Assembly (NCBI RefSeq): GCF_002887815.1
Contig: NZ_PDHO01000001.1
Span: forward strand, 400,579 to 464,578
Reading direction: 5' to 3'
Origin: Mycobacterium sp. ENV421
GTDB lineage: Bacteria > Actinomycetota > Actinomycetes > Mycobacteriales > Mycobacteriaceae
DNA: 64,000 nucleotides
Notes under the pieces: generated by a model
What the model was told of the DNA's origin: nothing
What the model saw: the letters and a program-made list of their open reading frames with translations, nothing else
The model's database searches: none
Shown: positions 1 to 9,154 of the stretch, piece after piece
Layout: each line of letters starts with the position of its first letter
Position numbering within the stretch: the first letter of the stretch is position 1
Made by a program: the position numbers and the translations under genes

Positions 1-270
1 CAGGCCTTTGGCACCGCCGGCGTTGTTGACCAGGACATCCACCCGCGGCACGCTCTGGGCCAGCGCGGCGACGGCGGCATCGTCGGTGACGTCGGCCACA
101 ATGGCGGTGCCGCTGATCTCGTCGGCCAGCCGTTCGATGCGATCGGCCCTGCGCGCCACCGCGACCACGTGAAAGCCAAGGGCGGCAAGAGCTCTCGAGG
201 TCGCCTCGCCGATGCCGGAGCTCGCCCCGGTCACTACCGCTACACGGGAATGGGCGTCTGGAGTGATCAT
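1..270 (-). CDS. Short-chain dehydrogenase/reductase, partial (Rv0484c-like)
   Basis: Only the first 90 codons are present; the 3' part runs off the window's left edge. The product begins with a classical Rossmann entry: a beta strand followed by TGASSGIG at residues 14-21, the glycine-rich NAD(P)-binding motif of classical SDRs, and reaches the NNAGG motif near residue 83. The catalytic Tyr-Lys pair would lie outside the window. The ATG at 270 is preceded by no Shine-Dalgarno but by a TAGAGT hexamer seven bases upstream. It is divergent from the ROK regulator, the arrangement of Rv0484c and Rv0485. Substrate unknown. Confidence 0.88.
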   Translation of the reverse strand, partial: MITPDAHSRVAVVTGASSGIGEATSRALAALGFHVVAVARRADRIERLADEISGTAIVADVTDDAAVAALAQSVPRVDVLVNNAGGAKGL

Positions 271-277
271 CGAACCA

Positions 278-283
278 ACTCTA
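278..283 (-). promoter_or_regulatory. -10 element of leaderless SDR transcript
   Basis: On the minus strand TAGAGT sits seven bases before the ATG at 270. Mycobacterial sigma-A -10 elements read TANNNT and start transcription about seven bases downstream, so the mRNA would begin at or next to the start codon. No -35 element is convincing. Confidence 0.45.
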
Positions 284-323
284 GTAACTGTGCTAAGTTC
301 GCCAACGTGATCCGAATCGGTCT

Positions 324-339
324 GACCAGTTGTCTGGTC
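324..339. promoter_or_regulatory. Perfect palindrome, candidate operator
   Basis: GACCAG-TTGT-CTGGTC is a perfect 6-4-6 inverted repeat in the divergent promoter region between the SDR and the ROK regulator. Its size and symmetry fit a dimeric repressor site. The neighbouring ROK protein is the obvious candidate ligand, but a TetR-family protein encoded elsewhere fits equally well. Confidence 0.4.
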
Positions 340-464
340 GCGCACACCGCGTGTTGTTGTCACGCGACTCGCTGCGCCTGACCCGACCGGACTTTCTCCT
401 CTCGTCCGCTCACGTCGCCAGGTGTGGCATCTGCTCCCACCTGAAGACTCGAGAAGGACACCCC

Positions 465-1874
465 ATGCGTACCGTCGCTCTTTCGTCCCGCGATCCGCTC
501 CGTACTTCCGCCAATGACGCGGCCCGCATCCCCGCCAATGACGCGGCCCGCATCCCCGCCAATGACGCGGCCCGCATCGCCGTTCATGACGCGGCCCGCC
601 CGCATCCCCTGCGGACCCGCCGCCACGTCGTGGCCCCGTCACTGCGGGTTCCCGATGGGGCTGCCGCATCGGTCTTCGCGGCCGTCCGCCAGCGTGGCGC
701 CATCGGCCGCGATGTGATCGCCCAGGTCACCAACCTGTCGATCGCCACGGTGAACCGGCAGGTCGCCGCATTGCTGGATGCCGGGATCCTGCGTGAGCGG
801 GCCGATCTGGCCGTGTCGGGCGCGATCGGCCGTCCGCGCGTCCCGGTCGAGGTTCGTCACGAACCGTTCCTGACTCTCGGCATCCACATCGGCGCGCGCA
901 CCACGAACATCGTTGCGACCGACCTGCTCGGCCGCACCCTGGACGCGGTCGAGACCCCGACGCCGCGCGGTGGTCAGGCTGCCGCACTGGCGTCGTTGGC
1001 CGGCAGTGCCCGTCGCTACCTGAGCCGCTGGCATCGTCGCCGTCCGTTATGGATCGGCGTGGCGATCGGTGGTGTGGTCGACAGCGGCACGGGCCACGTC
1101 GACCACAGCCGGTTGGGGTGGACACAGGCCCCCGTGGGCCCGGTGCTGGCCGAGGCGTTGGGTCTGCCGGTGTCAGTGGCATCCCACGTGGACGCGATGG
1201 CCGGCGCCGAACTGCTGCTCGGGCTGCGTCGTCCGCAGGCCCAGGCGTCGAGCAGCCTGTACGTCTACGCCCGTGAGACCGTCGGCTTCGCGCTGGTGAT
1301 CGGCGGCCGGGTGCACAGCCCGATCAGCGGCCCCGGCACCATCGCCGCGCTGCCGGTGACCTCCGAATTACTCGGCGGCAGTGGGCAACTGGAGTCGACA
1401 GTCAGCGACGAGGCGGTGCTGGCCGCGGCCCGCGAGCGTGGCATCGTGCCCGGCTCCGGCCCCGGCGCGTCGATGACTACGCTGCTGCGCACCGCCCGCC
1501 AGGGCGATACCCCGACCGCGGCGCGCGCCCGGGAATTGCTTGCCGAGCGGGCCCGCGTCCTGGGCGGCGCGGTGGCCCTGCTGCGCGACATGCTCAACCC
1601 CGACGACCTGGTGGTCGGCGGCCAGGCCTTCACCGAATACCCCGAGGGCATGCAGTTGGTCGAGGCCGCGTTCGCCGAGCGGTCGGTGCTGCCCCACCGC
1701 GATATCCGGATGACCGCGTTCGGCAACCGGGTGCAGGAGGCCGGCGCCGGGATCGTCTCACTGGGCGGCCTGTACGCCGATCCGATCGGCGCGCTGAGAC
1801 GGGCACAGAACCGTCGCGAAGCCCTGAACGCGACGGGTGTAAAGATGGAGGCGTGCGGCACGCCCGGGAACTGA
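465..1874 (+). CDS. ROK-family transcriptional regulator (Rv0485-like)
   Basis: A 469-residue protein with an N-terminal winged helix-turn-helix (about residues 77-115) followed by a ROK (repressor, ORF, kinase) domain from about 135 to 455. There is no cysteine-rich CxCG zinc motif typical of ROK kinases, so a sensing rather than enzymatic role is likely. Start: ATG 465 with GAGAAGGA seven bases upstream; an open frame extends further 5' but has no better start. Residues 16-46 are a tandem ANDAARIP repeat. The gene overlaps mshA by 22 bases, suggesting translational coupling. Rv0485 in M. tuberculosis is a regulator known to influence pe13/ppe18 expression; targets here are unknown. Confidence 0.88.
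   Translation: MRTVALSSRDPLRTSANDAARIPANDAARIPANDAARIAVHDAARPHPLRTRRHVVAPSLRVPDGAAASVFAAVRQRGAIGRDVIAQVTNLSIATVNRQVAALLDAGILRERADLAVSGAIGRPRVPVEVRHEPFLTLGIHIGARTTNIVATDLLGRTLDAVETPTPRGGQAAALASLAGSARRYLSRWHRRRPLWIGVAIGGVVDSGTGHVDHSRLGWTQAPVGPVLAEALGLPVSVASHVDAMAGAELLLGLRRPQAQASSSLYVYARETVGFALVIGGRVHSPISGPGTIAALPVTSELLGGSGQLESTVSDEAVLAAARERGIVPGSGPGASMTTLLRTARQGDTPTAARARELLAERARVLGGAVALLRDMLNPDDLVVGGQAFTEYPEGMQLVEAAFAERSVLPHRDIRMTAFGNRVQEAGAGIVSLGGLYADPIGALRRAQNRREALNATGVKMEACGTPGN
510..602 (+). repeat. 24-bp in-frame tandem repeat in ROK gene
   Basis: Three identical 24-bp units (510-533, 534-557, 558-581, the last differing only at its end) and a degenerate fourth (582-602) encode ANDAARIP repeats. 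The unit is a multiple of three, so copy-number change would keep the frame. It lies before the DNA-binding domain in a region that looks disordered. Confidence 0.9.
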
Positions 1875-3190
1875 GCGACAGCTCGGCCGATGCGATGCCG
1901 CGGCGCGTCGCGGTGTTGTCGGTGCACACCTCCCCGCTGGCTCAGCCCGGGACCGGTGACGCCGGCGGAATGAACGTCTACGTACTGCAGACCGCGTTGC
2001 ACCTGGCCCGGCGCGGGGTGGAGGTGGAGATCTTCACCCGGGCGACGTCGTCGTCGGATCAGCCGCTGGTCCGGGTGGCCCCCGGGGTGCTGGTGCGCAA
2101 TGTCGTGGCGGGGCCGTTCGAGGGACTCGACAAATACGACCTACCCACCCAGCTGTGCGCGTTCACCGCCGGAGTGCTGCGCGCCGAGGCCAACCACGAG
2201 CCCGGCTACTACGACATCGTGCATTCGCATTACTGGCTCTCCGGCCAGGTCGGCTGGCTGGCCCGCGACCGGTGGGCAGTGCCGTTGGTGCACACCGCCC
2301 ACACGCTGGCCGCGGTGAAGAACGCCGCCCTGGCCGACGGCGACTCGCCGGAGCCTCCGCTGCGCGCGGTGGGCGAACAGCAGGTGGTCGACGAGGCCGA
2401 CCGGCTGGTCGTCAACACCGAAGATGAAGCACACCAGCTCATTTCGCTGCACAACGCGGACCCGCGGCGGATCGATGTGGTGTACCCGGGCGTCGATCTG
2501 GAGACGTTCACCCCCGGCGACCGACGCACTGCGCGAGCTGCGCTCGGCCTCCCCGACGGCGAGCGCGTGGTCGCCTTCGTCGGGCGTATCCAGCCGCTCA
2601 AAGCACCCGATGTGCTGTTGCGCGCCGCCGCCCGGCTGCCCGGTGTGCGGGTGCTGGTGGCCGGTGGCCCGTCGGGCAGCGGCCTGGCCGCGCCCGATGC
2701 GTTGGTGAGCCTCGCCGCCGAACTGGGTATTGCAGACCGGGTGACATTCCTTCCGCCCCAGTCGCGCGAGCAACTCGTCAACGTCTATCGCGCCGCCGAT
2801 CTGGTCGCCGTGCCCAGCTATTCGGAGTCGTTCGGTCTGGTCGCGGTGGAGGCGCAGGCGTGCGGGACGCCCGTGGTCGCCGCCGCGGTCGGCGGGCTGC
2901 CGGTGGCCGTATCCGACGGAGTCAGCGGTGCGCTGGTCGCCGGCCACGAGCCCGGCCAATGGGCCGACGCGATCGCCACTGTGCTGGCCCGCGACCCCGA
3001 CGAGCTCAGCCGAGCGGCCGTCGAGCACGCGCAGGGGTTCTCCTGGGCGCACACCGTCGACGGACTGCTGACCAGCTACGGCCACGCGATCGACGACTAT
3101 GCCAGTGCCCGGCACCGTCGCGCGGCCGGTGACGCGCTGGCCAAGCGCAACGGGCGGCGCTGGTCGATGCGGCGCGGGGTGCGGCTGTGA
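1853..3190 (+). CDS. mshA: D-inositol-3-phosphate glycosyltransferase (mycothiol synthesis)
   Basis: MshA transfers GlcNAc from UDP-GlcNAc to 1D-myo-inositol 3-phosphate, the first committed step of mycothiol synthesis, in the cytoplasm. The 445-residue GT-B protein shows the N-terminal [17 protein letters not shown] loop and the C-terminal GT4 signature [19 protein letters not shown] near residues 321-338, whose glutamates belong to the E-x7-E nucleotide-sugar motif. Sequence agreement with Rv0486 is very close by eye. Start GTG 1853 follows GATGGAG at 1844-1850 and lies inside the end of the ROK gene. Its stop overlaps the next start (GTGA), so the two downstream genes are probably co-translated. 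Confidence 0.96.
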   Translation: MRHARELSDSSADAMPRRVAVLSVHTSPLAQPGTGDAGGMNVYVLQTALHLARRGVEVEIFTRATSSSDQPLVRVAPGVLVRNVVAGPFEGLDKYDLPTQLCAFTAGVLRAEANHEPGYYDIVHSHYWLSGQVGWLARDRWAVPLVHTAHTLAAVKNAALADGDSPEPPLRAVGEQQVVDEADRLVVNTEDEAHQLISLHNADPRRIDVVYPGVDLETFTPGDRRTARAALGLPDGERVVAFVGRIQPLKAPDVLLRAAARLPGVRVLVAGGPSGSGLAAPDALVSLAAELGIADRVTFLPPQSREQLVNVYRAADLVAVPSYSESFGLVAVEAQACGTPVVAAAVGGLPVAVSDGVSGALVAGHEPGQWADAIATVLARDPDELSRAAVEHAQGFSWAHTVDGLLTSYGHAIDDYASARHRRAAGDALAKRNGRRWSMRRGVRL

Positions 3191-3744
3191 GTGGCGAGCG
3201 AGAAGCCGAAGGCGGATCGCGCGTCGGCGCCGCGGACGTGCATCAGGTCATCGAGAAGACGCTGGACGAGCACGGGCTGGTCTACAGCCGCCACGAAGGC
3301 GCCCACGGCGGGTTGCCGGGACTGATCGTCGAGCTGCCGGGGGAGCGCAAGCTGACGACCAACACCCTGCTGAGCGTCGGTGAGCATTCGGTGCGCGTCG
3401 AGGCGTTCGTCTGCCGGCAGCCCGACGAGAACCACCAGGGCGTCTACCGGTTCCTGCTCAAGCGCAACCGCCGGCTGTACGGGGTGGCCTACACGCTGGA
3501 CAACATCGGCGACATCTATCTGATCGGGCGGATGGCGCTGGAGGCGGTGACCGCCGACGAGCTGGACCGGGTCCTCGGCCAGGTGCTCGAGGCCGTCGAC
3601 TCCGACTTCAACACCCTGCTGGAACTGGGCTTCAAGTCGTCCATCCAGAAGGAGTGGGCGTGGCGGGTGTCGCGTGGCGAATCGCTGAAGAACCTGGCGG
3701 CCTTCGAGCACCTCATAGACGAGGACGACCAAACGGGGTCGTGA
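3187..3744 (+). CDS. YbjN-domain protein (Rv0487-like)
   Basis: A 185-residue soluble protein that matches the YbjN family, whose fold resembles type III secretion chaperones and whose biochemical role is unsettled. No signal peptide, membrane segment or catalytic motif is visible. The start GTG 3187 overlaps the mshA stop by four bases, and the stop lies 12 bases before gpm1, so it is the middle gene of an mshA-YbjN-gpm1 run conserved in mycobacteria. Conservation of this order suggests a cofactor or stability role rather than an independent pathway, but the sequence does not show it. Confidence 0.85.
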   Translation: MSGEREAEGGSRVGAADVHQVIEKTLDEHGLVYSRHEGAHGGLPGLIVELPGERKLTTNTLLSVGEHSVRVEAFVCRQPDENHQGVYRFLLKRNRRLYGVAYTLDNIGDIYLIGRMALEAVTADELDRVLGQVLEAVDSDFNTLLELGFKSSIQKEWAWRVSRGESLKNLAAFEHLIDEDDQTGS

Positions 3745-3756
3745 GAGGATTCCGGC

Positions 3757-4503
3757 ATGGCTGACTCCACACTGATTCTGCTGCGGCACGGCGAAAGCGA
3801 ATGGAACGCGCTGAACCTGTTCACCGGCTGGGTGGACGTCGACCTCACCGACAAGGGTCGCGCTGAGGCGGTGCGCGGCGGAAAGCTGATGGCCGAGCAG
3901 GGACTGCTGCCCGACGTGCTGTACACCTCGCTGCTGCGCCGCGCGATCACCACCGCCCACCTGGCGCTGGACGCCGCCGACCGGCTGTGGATCCCGGTGA
4001 CGCGCAACTGGCGGCTCAACGAGCGGCACTACGGCGCCCTGCAGGGCCTCGACAAGGCCGAGACCAAGGAAAAGTACGGCGAGGAGCAGTTCATGCTGTG
4101 GCGGCGCAGCTACGACACACCGCCGCCGCCCATCGAGAAGGGCAGCCAGTACAGCCAGGACGCCGATCCGCGCTACGCCGACATCGACGGCGGCCCGCTG
4201 ACCGAATGCCTTGCCGACGTCGTGGCCCGCTTCGTCCCGTACTTCACCGAGACGATCGTCCCGGACCTGCAGGCGGGCAAGACGGTGCTGATGGTCGCGC
4301 ACGGCAACTCGCTGCGAGCCCTGGTGAAGTATCTGGACAACATGTCCGATGCCGACGTCGTGGGCCTGAACATCCCGACCGGCATACCGCTGCGCTACGA
4401 CCTGGACGCCGATCTGAAGCCACGGGTGCCGGGCGGCACCTACCTGGATCCCGAGGCCGCCGCCGCCGGCGCGGCCGCGGTCGCCAGCCAGGGCGCCAAG
4501 TAA
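3757..4503 (+). CDS. gpmA: 2,3-bisphosphoglycerate-dependent phosphoglycerate mutase
   Basis: Glycolytic and gluconeogenic interconversion of 3- and 2-phosphoglycerate; gpm1 in M. tuberculosis nomenclature. The 248-residue protein has the histidine phosphatase signature [10 protein letters not shown] (phosphoacceptor His11), the ERHYGALQG loop around residues 88-96 and the second catalytic histidine in VAHGNSLRA (His182), all expected of the cofactor-dependent mutase rather than a broad phosphatase. The start ATG has GAGAGGA upstream. A 133-bp gap carrying the senX3 promoter follows. Confidence 0.96.
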   Translation: MADSTLILLRHGESEWNALNLFTGWVDVDLTDKGRAEAVRGGKLMAEQGLLPDVLYTSLLRRAITTAHLALDAADRLWIPVTRNWRLNERHYGALQGLDKAETKEKYGEEQFMLWRRSYDTPPPPIEKGSQYSQDADPRYADIDGGPLTECLADVVARFVPYFTETIVPDLQAGKTVLMVAHGNSLRALVKYLDNMSDADVVGLNIPTGIPLRYDLDADLKPRVPGGTYLDPEAAAAGAAAVASQGAK

Positions 4504-4610
4504 TTCCGGCGCTCACCTCGGATTTGGCAAACACGGGGTAAACGGGGGCGGAATACATGCGCGCTGAGAGTGTGACGTGTACCGATTTGGCCGCACGCTG
4601 CTGGGATGAC

Positions 4611-4628
4611 GTTCACCGGATGCGTACC
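4611..4628 (+). promoter_or_regulatory. PHO-box-like direct repeat upstream of senX3
   Basis: GTTCACC at 4611-4617 is followed after 11 bases by the weaker copy GCGTACC at 4622-4628, immediately before senX3. Actinobacterial PHO boxes bound by PhoP/RegX3-type regulators are 11-bp direct repeats containing GTTCACC, and SenX3-RegX3 is autoregulated in mycobacteria. The second repeat matches only four of seven positions. Confidence 0.35.
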
Positions 4629-4636
4629 CTTTTCCT

Positions 4637-5842
4637 GTGAGTGTTGGCTCGGTGGTACTACTGGCCACCGCCGCAGCGCTGGTAGCGCTTGCTTGCGGAC
4701 TCGGAATCGGGGCCGCACTCACCCCACGGATCCTGGAACGCAGGCAGCGCCGCGCGATCACCGAAGCCGGCATCACGGTGTCGCAGATGCTGCAGCATGT
4801 GGTGTCGCTGGCGCCGATCGGGATGGTGGTCGTCGACTCCCATCGCGACGTGGTGTTCATCAACGACCGCGCCACCGAACTCGGCATCGTGCGGGACCGC
4901 CAGCTCGACGAGCGGGCCTGGACGGCCGCCCAACGCGTGCTCGCCACCGGTGAGGGCGTCGAGGTCGACCTGTCCCAGCCGCAGCGCGCGGCGGCCGGCC
5001 GGTCGGGGCTGTCGGTGCGTGGGCACGTGCGGCTGCTGAGCAAGCAGGATCCCCGTTTCGTCGTGGTCTACGTCGACGACCAGTCCGAGCAGGCCCGGAT
5101 GGAGGCCAGCCGGCGCGATTTCGTGGCCAACGTCAGCCACGAACTCAAGACCCCGGTGGCCGCGATGGGCGTGCTGGCCGAGGCGCTGCTGGAGTCGGGC
5201 GACGATGCCGAGACCGTGCGCCACTTCGGCAAGAAGATCCTCACCGAATCGCAGCGGCTGGCGAACATGGTCCGCGAGCTGATCGAACTGTCCCGCCTGC
5301 AGGGTGCCGAACCGCTTCCCGACCTCGACAGTGTCGACGTCGATTCCGTTGTCACCGAAGCTATTTCGCGACACAAAGTGGCTGCCGACAATGCTGACAT
5401 CACGGTGACCACCGACGCGCCGAGTGGGTTCCGGGTGTTGGGTGACCAGTCGCTGTTGGTCACCGCGCTGGCCAACCTGATCTCCAACGCGATCGCATAC
5501 TCACCGGACGGATCGAAGGTGTCGATCAGTCGCCGTCGTCGTGGCGACAACATCGAGATCGCCGTCACCGACCGGGGTATCGGGATCGCCCGCGCCGATC
5601 AGGAGCGGGTGTTCGAACGGTTCTTCCGGGTCGACAAGGCGCGCTCGCGGGCCACCGGCGGCACCGGCTTGGGGCTGGCCATCGTCAAACACGTGGCGGC
5701 CAATCACAACGGCAGCATCCGGCTGTGGAGCCAGCCGGGCACCGGCTCGACGTTCACCCTGTCCATTCCCGCCTATCCACATACCGACGATGACGAACCG
5801 GCCGACCTTTCGGCCATTGACGAGGAGGCACTACGCCAATGA
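4637..5842 (+). CDS. senX3: Phosphate-sensing sensor histidine kinase SenX3
   Basis: Membrane histidine kinase of the phosphate-starvation system. The 401-residue protein has an N-terminal hydrophobic segment (residues 5-28), a PAS-like domain to about residue 145, the phosphoacceptor H-box [12 protein letters not shown] with His168, an N-box ([11 protein letters not shown]), and G boxes DRGIGI and GTGLGLAI. This is the SenX3 architecture, including the short N-terminal membrane anchor. Start GTG 4637 follows the PHO-like repeat by eight bases. The stop overlaps regX3 as ATGA, unlike M. tuberculosis where repeat units separate the genes. Confidence 0.96.
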   Translation: MSVGSVVLLATAAALVALACGLGIGAALTPRILERRQRRAITEAGITVSQMLQHVVSLAPIGMVVVDSHRDVVFINDRATELGIVRDRQLDERAWTAAQRVLATGEGVEVDLSQPQRAAAGRSGLSVRGHVRLLSKQDPRFVVVYVDDQSEQARMEASRRDFVANVSHELKTPVAAMGVLAEALLESGDDAETVRHFGKKILTESQRLANMVRELIELSRLQGAEPLPDLDSVDVDSVVTEAISRHKVAADNADITVTTDAPSGFRVLGDQSLLVTALANLISNAIAYSPDGSKVSISRRRRGDNIEIAVTDRGIGIARADQERVFERFFRVDKARSRATGGTGLGLAIVKHVAANHNGSIRLWSQPGTGSTFTLSIPAYPHTDDDEPADLSAIDEEALRQ

Positions 5843-6525
5843 CCAATGTGTTGATCGTGGAAGACGAAGAGTCGCTGGCCGACCCGCTGGCGTTCCTGCT
5901 GCGCAAGGAGGGGTTCGAGGCCACCGTGGTCGGCGACGGCCCGTCGGCGCTGGCTGAATTCGACCGGTCGGGGGCCGACATCGTGCTGCTCGACCTGATG
6001 CTGCCGGGCATGACCGGCACCGACGTGTGTAAGCAGCTGCGGGCCCGCTCCAGCGTGCCGGTGATCATGGTGACCGCCCGCGACAGCGAGATCGACAAGG
6101 TCGTCGGTCTGGAACTCGGCGCCGACGACTACGTGACCAAGCCGTACTCAGCCCGCGAACTGATCGCCCGCATCCGCGCCGTGCTGCGTCGCGGCAGCGA
6201 TACCGAGGACTCCGGCATCGGCGACGCGATCTTGGAGGCCGGCCCGGTGCGGATGGATGTCGAACGGCACGTCGTGACCGTTGGCAGCGAGCCGATCACC
6301 TTGCCGCTCAAGGAATTCGACCTGCTGGAGTACTTGATGCGCAACAGTGGACGGGTACTCACCCGCGGTCAGCTCATCGATCGGGTGTGGGGTGCGGACT
6401 ATGTCGGGGATACCAAGACCCTCGACGTCCACGTCAAGCGTCTGCGCTCGAAGATCGAATCCGATCCGGCCAACCCGGTGCATCTGGTCACGGTGCGCGG
6501 TCTGGGCTACAAGCTGGAGGGCTAG
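5839..6525 (+). CDS. regX3: Phosphate-responsive response regulator RegX3
   Basis: OmpR/PhoB-type response regulator, 228 residues. The receiver domain shows the acidic EDEE pocket near residues 8-11, phosphoacceptor Asp52 in [11 protein letters not shown], and Lys102 in VTKPYSA; a winged-helix effector domain occupies about residues 130-226. Phosphorylated RegX3 activates pst and other phosphate-acquisition genes under phosphate limitation. It is coupled to senX3 through an ATGA overlap. It converges on the sugar transferase gene, with 28 bases between stops containing a short inverted repeat. Confidence 0.96.
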   Translation: MTNVLIVEDEESLADPLAFLLRKEGFEATVVGDGPSALAEFDRSGADIVLLDLMLPGMTGTDVCKQLRARSSVPVIMVTARDSEIDKVVGLELGADDYVTKPYSARELIARIRAVLRRGSDTEDSGIGDAILEAGPVRMDVERHVVTVGSEPITLPLKEFDLLEYLMRNSGRVLTRGQLIDRVWGADYVGDTKTLDVHVKRLRSKIESDPANPVHLVTVRGLGYKLEG

Positions 6526-6527
6526 AC

Positions 6528-6553
6528 GCCCCGGGGGTTCCTGGCGGCGGGGC
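6528..6553. terminator. Possible bidirectional terminator between convergent genes
   Basis: GCCCCG (6528-6533) pairs with CGGGGC (6548-6553) across a 14-base loop, and CTAG repeats flank the arms. It lies between the regX3 stop and the sugar transferase stop. There is no T-run and the stem is short, so the call is weak. Confidence 0.3.
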
Positions 6554-8101
6554 CTAGTAGGCGCCGTCGCCGCTCAGGACCGTCCTGATGGTCTTGGCGA
6601 TGATCACCAGATCGCGGATGGGCGACCAGTTTTCGATGTAGCTGAGGTCGAGGCGGACGGCGTCCTCGAGGGGCAGGTCTGACCGTCCGCTGACCTGCCA
6701 GAGCCCGGTCAGTCCGGGCTTCACCGTCAGCCGCCTGCGGACCAGATCGTCGTAGGAGTCCACCTCGCGGCGCACCTGCGGGCGCGGCCCCACCACGCTC
6801 ATGTCGCCGCGCAGCACATTGATGAACTGCGGCAGTTCGTCGATGCTGTACTTGCGAATGATCTTGCCCACGTGGGTGATCCGCGGGTCGTCCTTGTCTT
6901 TCCAGAACACCGGATCGCTGCCGTTGGCGGCGATCATCGCCTGCGCGTCGGCGTCGGCGCCGTCGACCATGCTGCGGAACTTGAGCATCGTGAACGTCGT
7001 GCCCTTGAACCCGATTCGTTCGGAGGCGTAGAACACCGGCCCGGGTCCGGAGAGCCGCACGGCGAGCGCGGCGAGGAAGAACACCGGCGCCATGATCGTC
7101 ATCGCGGCGAGGGTGAACACGACGTCGAACACCCGCTTGGCCACGGAGTTGGCGCCGTCGTACTGGGGCTTGGTCACCTCGAACATCGCCATGCCGGCGA
7201 CGGGTCGGCTGTGCAGCCGATCCTCGGCGATGTCGACCAGGCCGGGAGCGATCATCAGGTCCACGCCCAGCGAATCGAGTTCCCAGATCAGCCTGCGGAT
7301 CTCGGTGGGATGCAGATGGTCGGTGGCGGCCAGGGCGACGGTGTGGGCGTCGGTGTGTCGGACGGCGTCGACGATCGCCTGGTCGATCCCGACGATCGGG
7401 ATGTGGCGTCCGTCGACGTCGATGCCGTCGTGCTGTGCGGTCGGTCCGGTGGGTGTGCAGATCCCCACGACGCGGTAACCGGCGCCGGGATCTCGCACGA
7501 AGTTGGTGGCGACGTCGGCGGCGGTCCTGGCGCTGCCCACGACGAGCACCGAGATCTGGTGTTCGTCGCGGCGGAGTTCGGCGGCCGCCACCCGGCGCCA
7601 GCACAGTCGGCTGGTCAGAAGGCCGAGCAGGCCGACCGCGAAGACGACGGCGAGATAGGTTCGCGACACGTCGACGTGCAGGAGCAGCGCACCGATCGCG
7701 ATCAGCCCGAAGAGTTGGAGGGTGGCGAGGATGACGCTCATGTATTCACCGACGTCGCGGCCCACCACCCGGCGGACGCGGTATCCGGTGAGGCCGAGCG
7801 CGGCCATCCACGAGGCGGCCAATGCCGCTGAGCCAACGGCGTAGGTCAGCAGGACAGCGGGGTGGCCGGCGAACAACGCCATCGTCGTGGCTGCCGAGGC
7901 AAGGCAAATAACGGTGGCATCAGTCAAGATCAATCGCCTGGAGTGCCGGAAGCGCCGGGTCTCGCGTCGGGAAGCCTGCGCCTGGTGCCAGAGCGGCGGG
8001 ATGCTGTTCTCGTCAAATAACGATTCGGTTGAGTTTTGGCGAAGATTGTTGGGGCGGCTGTTACCGACTGAGATCCGGTTATCAGACTGTTCAGCCAACA
8101 C
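6554..8101 (-). CDS. Exopolysaccharide polyprenyl glycosylphosphotransferase
   Basis: A 515-residue membrane protein of the WbaP/CpsE type, which transfers a sugar-1-phosphate from a nucleotide sugar to polyprenyl phosphate and starts exopolysaccharide assembly. The N-terminal third has four or five hydrophobic helices, the middle is a CoA/nucleotide-binding-like fold (LVVGSARTAADV), and the C-terminal bacterial sugar transferase domain (about 320-515) begins KRVFDVV and carries FRSM, DELPQ, GPRP and PGLTGLWQVSGR. No other polysaccharide genes are adjacent. H37Rv has unrelated genes here, so this is a lineage-specific gene. GTG 8101 is the furthest usable start; GGGAGC lies about 15 bases upstream, so a start a few codons later is possible. 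Confidence 0.9.
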   Translation of the reverse strand: MLAEQSDNRISVGNSRPNNLRQNSTESLFDENSIPPLWHQAQASRRETRRFRHSRRLILTDATVICLASAATTMALFAGHPAVLLTYAVGSAALAASWMAALGLTGYRVRRVVGRDVGEYMSVILATLQLFGLIAIGALLLHVDVSRTYLAVVFAVGLLGLLTSRLCWRRVAAAELRRDEHQISVLVVGSARTAADVATNFVRDPGAGYRVVGICTPTGPTAQHDGIDVDGRHIPIVGIDQAIVDAVRHTDAHTVALAATDHLHPTEIRRLIWELDSLGVDLMIAPGLVDIAEDRLHSRPVAGMAMFEVTKPQYDGANSVAKRVFDVVFTLAAMTIMAPVFFLAALAVRLSGPGPVFYASERIGFKGTTFTMLKFRSMVDGADADAQAMIAANGSDPVFWKDKDDPRITHVGKIIRKYSIDELPQFINVLRGDMSVVGPRPQVRREVDSYDDLVRRRLTVKPGLTGLWQVSGRSDLPLEDAVRLDLSYIENWSPIRDLVIIAKTIRTVLSGDGAY

Positions 8102-8281
8102 AGCGAAGATCTGCTCCCGTAGTCACCGAACTGCTATTAACTGCACCGTAACCCTACTTAGGTCGCATGGCAACCTCAGCGGCGGATGACGAAGATCACG
8201 AGTTTTATACAGAGTGATGCAGAACTAGCAAATTACGGTCAGCGCGTGGTGGGGCTGGAGAGCCCGGGCGTGATAGGTGCG

Positions 8282-9112
8282 CTACTGCGCGGCGCGAGTG
8301 GCGGGGTGGATGGCGATCAGCGGAAATCCGCCACGCCGCCGGCACATCGCCGCCAACTCCGAGTACGCCTTCTCGCCGAGCAACTCGGTCAGCTCCGGGG
8401 CGTAGGACTGCCACACCTGCTTGGCGCCGACGTGGGCGGCCGGGTCACCGGTGCAGTACCAGTGCAGGTCGGCCCCGCCTTCGCCCCAGCCGCGCCGGTC
8501 GTATTCGGTGATGGTTGATTTCAGGATCTCCGAACCGTCCGGTCGGGTGATCCATTCCTGGACGCGCCGGATGGGGAGCTGCCAGCACACCTCGGGCTTC
8601 ATGGTCAGCGGCTCGACCCCGAGCTTGAGCGCCTTGGTGTGCAGCGCGCAGCCGATGCCGGTCGGGAAACCCGGCCGGTTGAGGAAGATGCAGGCGCCCT
8701 TGTATTTGCGGGTGCGCAGGCTCGGTTTGTCGTCGAACTCGTCCATCTCGAGGTAGCCCTTGCGGCCCAGTCCCTTGTCCCGGAACTGCCAATCCTCGTC
8801 GGTCAGGTGTTTGACGGCATCGTCGAGATTGGCGCGGTCGTCGTCGTCGGACAGGAATGCCCCGTGCGAACAGCAACCGTCATCCGGCCGCCCCTCGACG
8901 GTGCCCTTGCAGGCCGGCGTACCGAACACGCACGTCCAATTCGACAGCAGCCAAGTCAAATCCGCGGCGATCAGATGTTCCGGATTGTCCGGGTCGTAGA
9001 ACTCCACCCACTCGCGGGGGAAGTCCAGGTCAACTTCGCCAGGGTGCGCATCTGTCACAGCGCCCAACCGTAGTCCACCTGCGCGCCACCTTCGCGCTGG
9101 CATTTGCCCCAT
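8282..9112 (-). CDS. Conserved cysteine-rich protein, Rv0495c-like
   Basis: A soluble protein of 276 residues with the actinobacterial-conserved core: cysteines in [12 protein letters not shown] and GCCSHGAF, plus GIGCALH, EVCWQLP and WYCTGD. The spacing suggests a metal or iron-sulfur centre, and the family resembles DUF3109, but no activity is established that I can cite. Start chosen at ATG 9112; GTG 9154 in the same frame would add 14 residues and abut the ppx1 start exactly, so the alternative is plausible. It is divergent from ppx1, as Rv0495c is from Rv0496. Confidence 0.85.
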   Translation of the reverse strand: MGQMPARRWRAGGLRLGAVTDAHPGEVDLDFPREWVEFYDPDNPEHLIAADLTWLLSNWTCVFGTPACKGTVEGRPDDGCCSHGAFLSDDDDRANLDDAVKHLTDEDWQFRDKGLGRKGYLEMDEFDDKPSLRTRKYKGACIFLNRPGFPTGIGCALHTKALKLGVEPLTMKPEVCWQLPIRRVQEWITRPDGSEILKSTITEYDRRGWGEGGADLHWYCTGDPAAHVGAKQVWQSYAPELTELLGEKAYSELAAMCRRRGGFPLIAIHPATRAAQ

Positions 9113-9154
9113 GTCGCAGGTGCCGCGCACGGAACGCAGGCTAGTTTTGTTCAC

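Noticed and set aside
330..464. N-terminal extension of the ROK regulator upstream of 465.
   Set aside because: The extension has no homologous look and the GAGAAGGA ribosome-binding site is placed for ATG 465. It also covers the palindrome and promoter region.
3097..4302. A 401-codon minus-strand frame opposite the YbjN-like gene and gpm1.
   Set aside because: Antisense shadow of two conserved genes; no ribosome-binding site, no recognisable motif.
8186..8518. A plus-strand 110-codon frame across the 3' end of the Rv0495c-like gene.
   Set aside because: Mostly antisense to a conserved gene; no ribosome-binding site, no recognisable domain.
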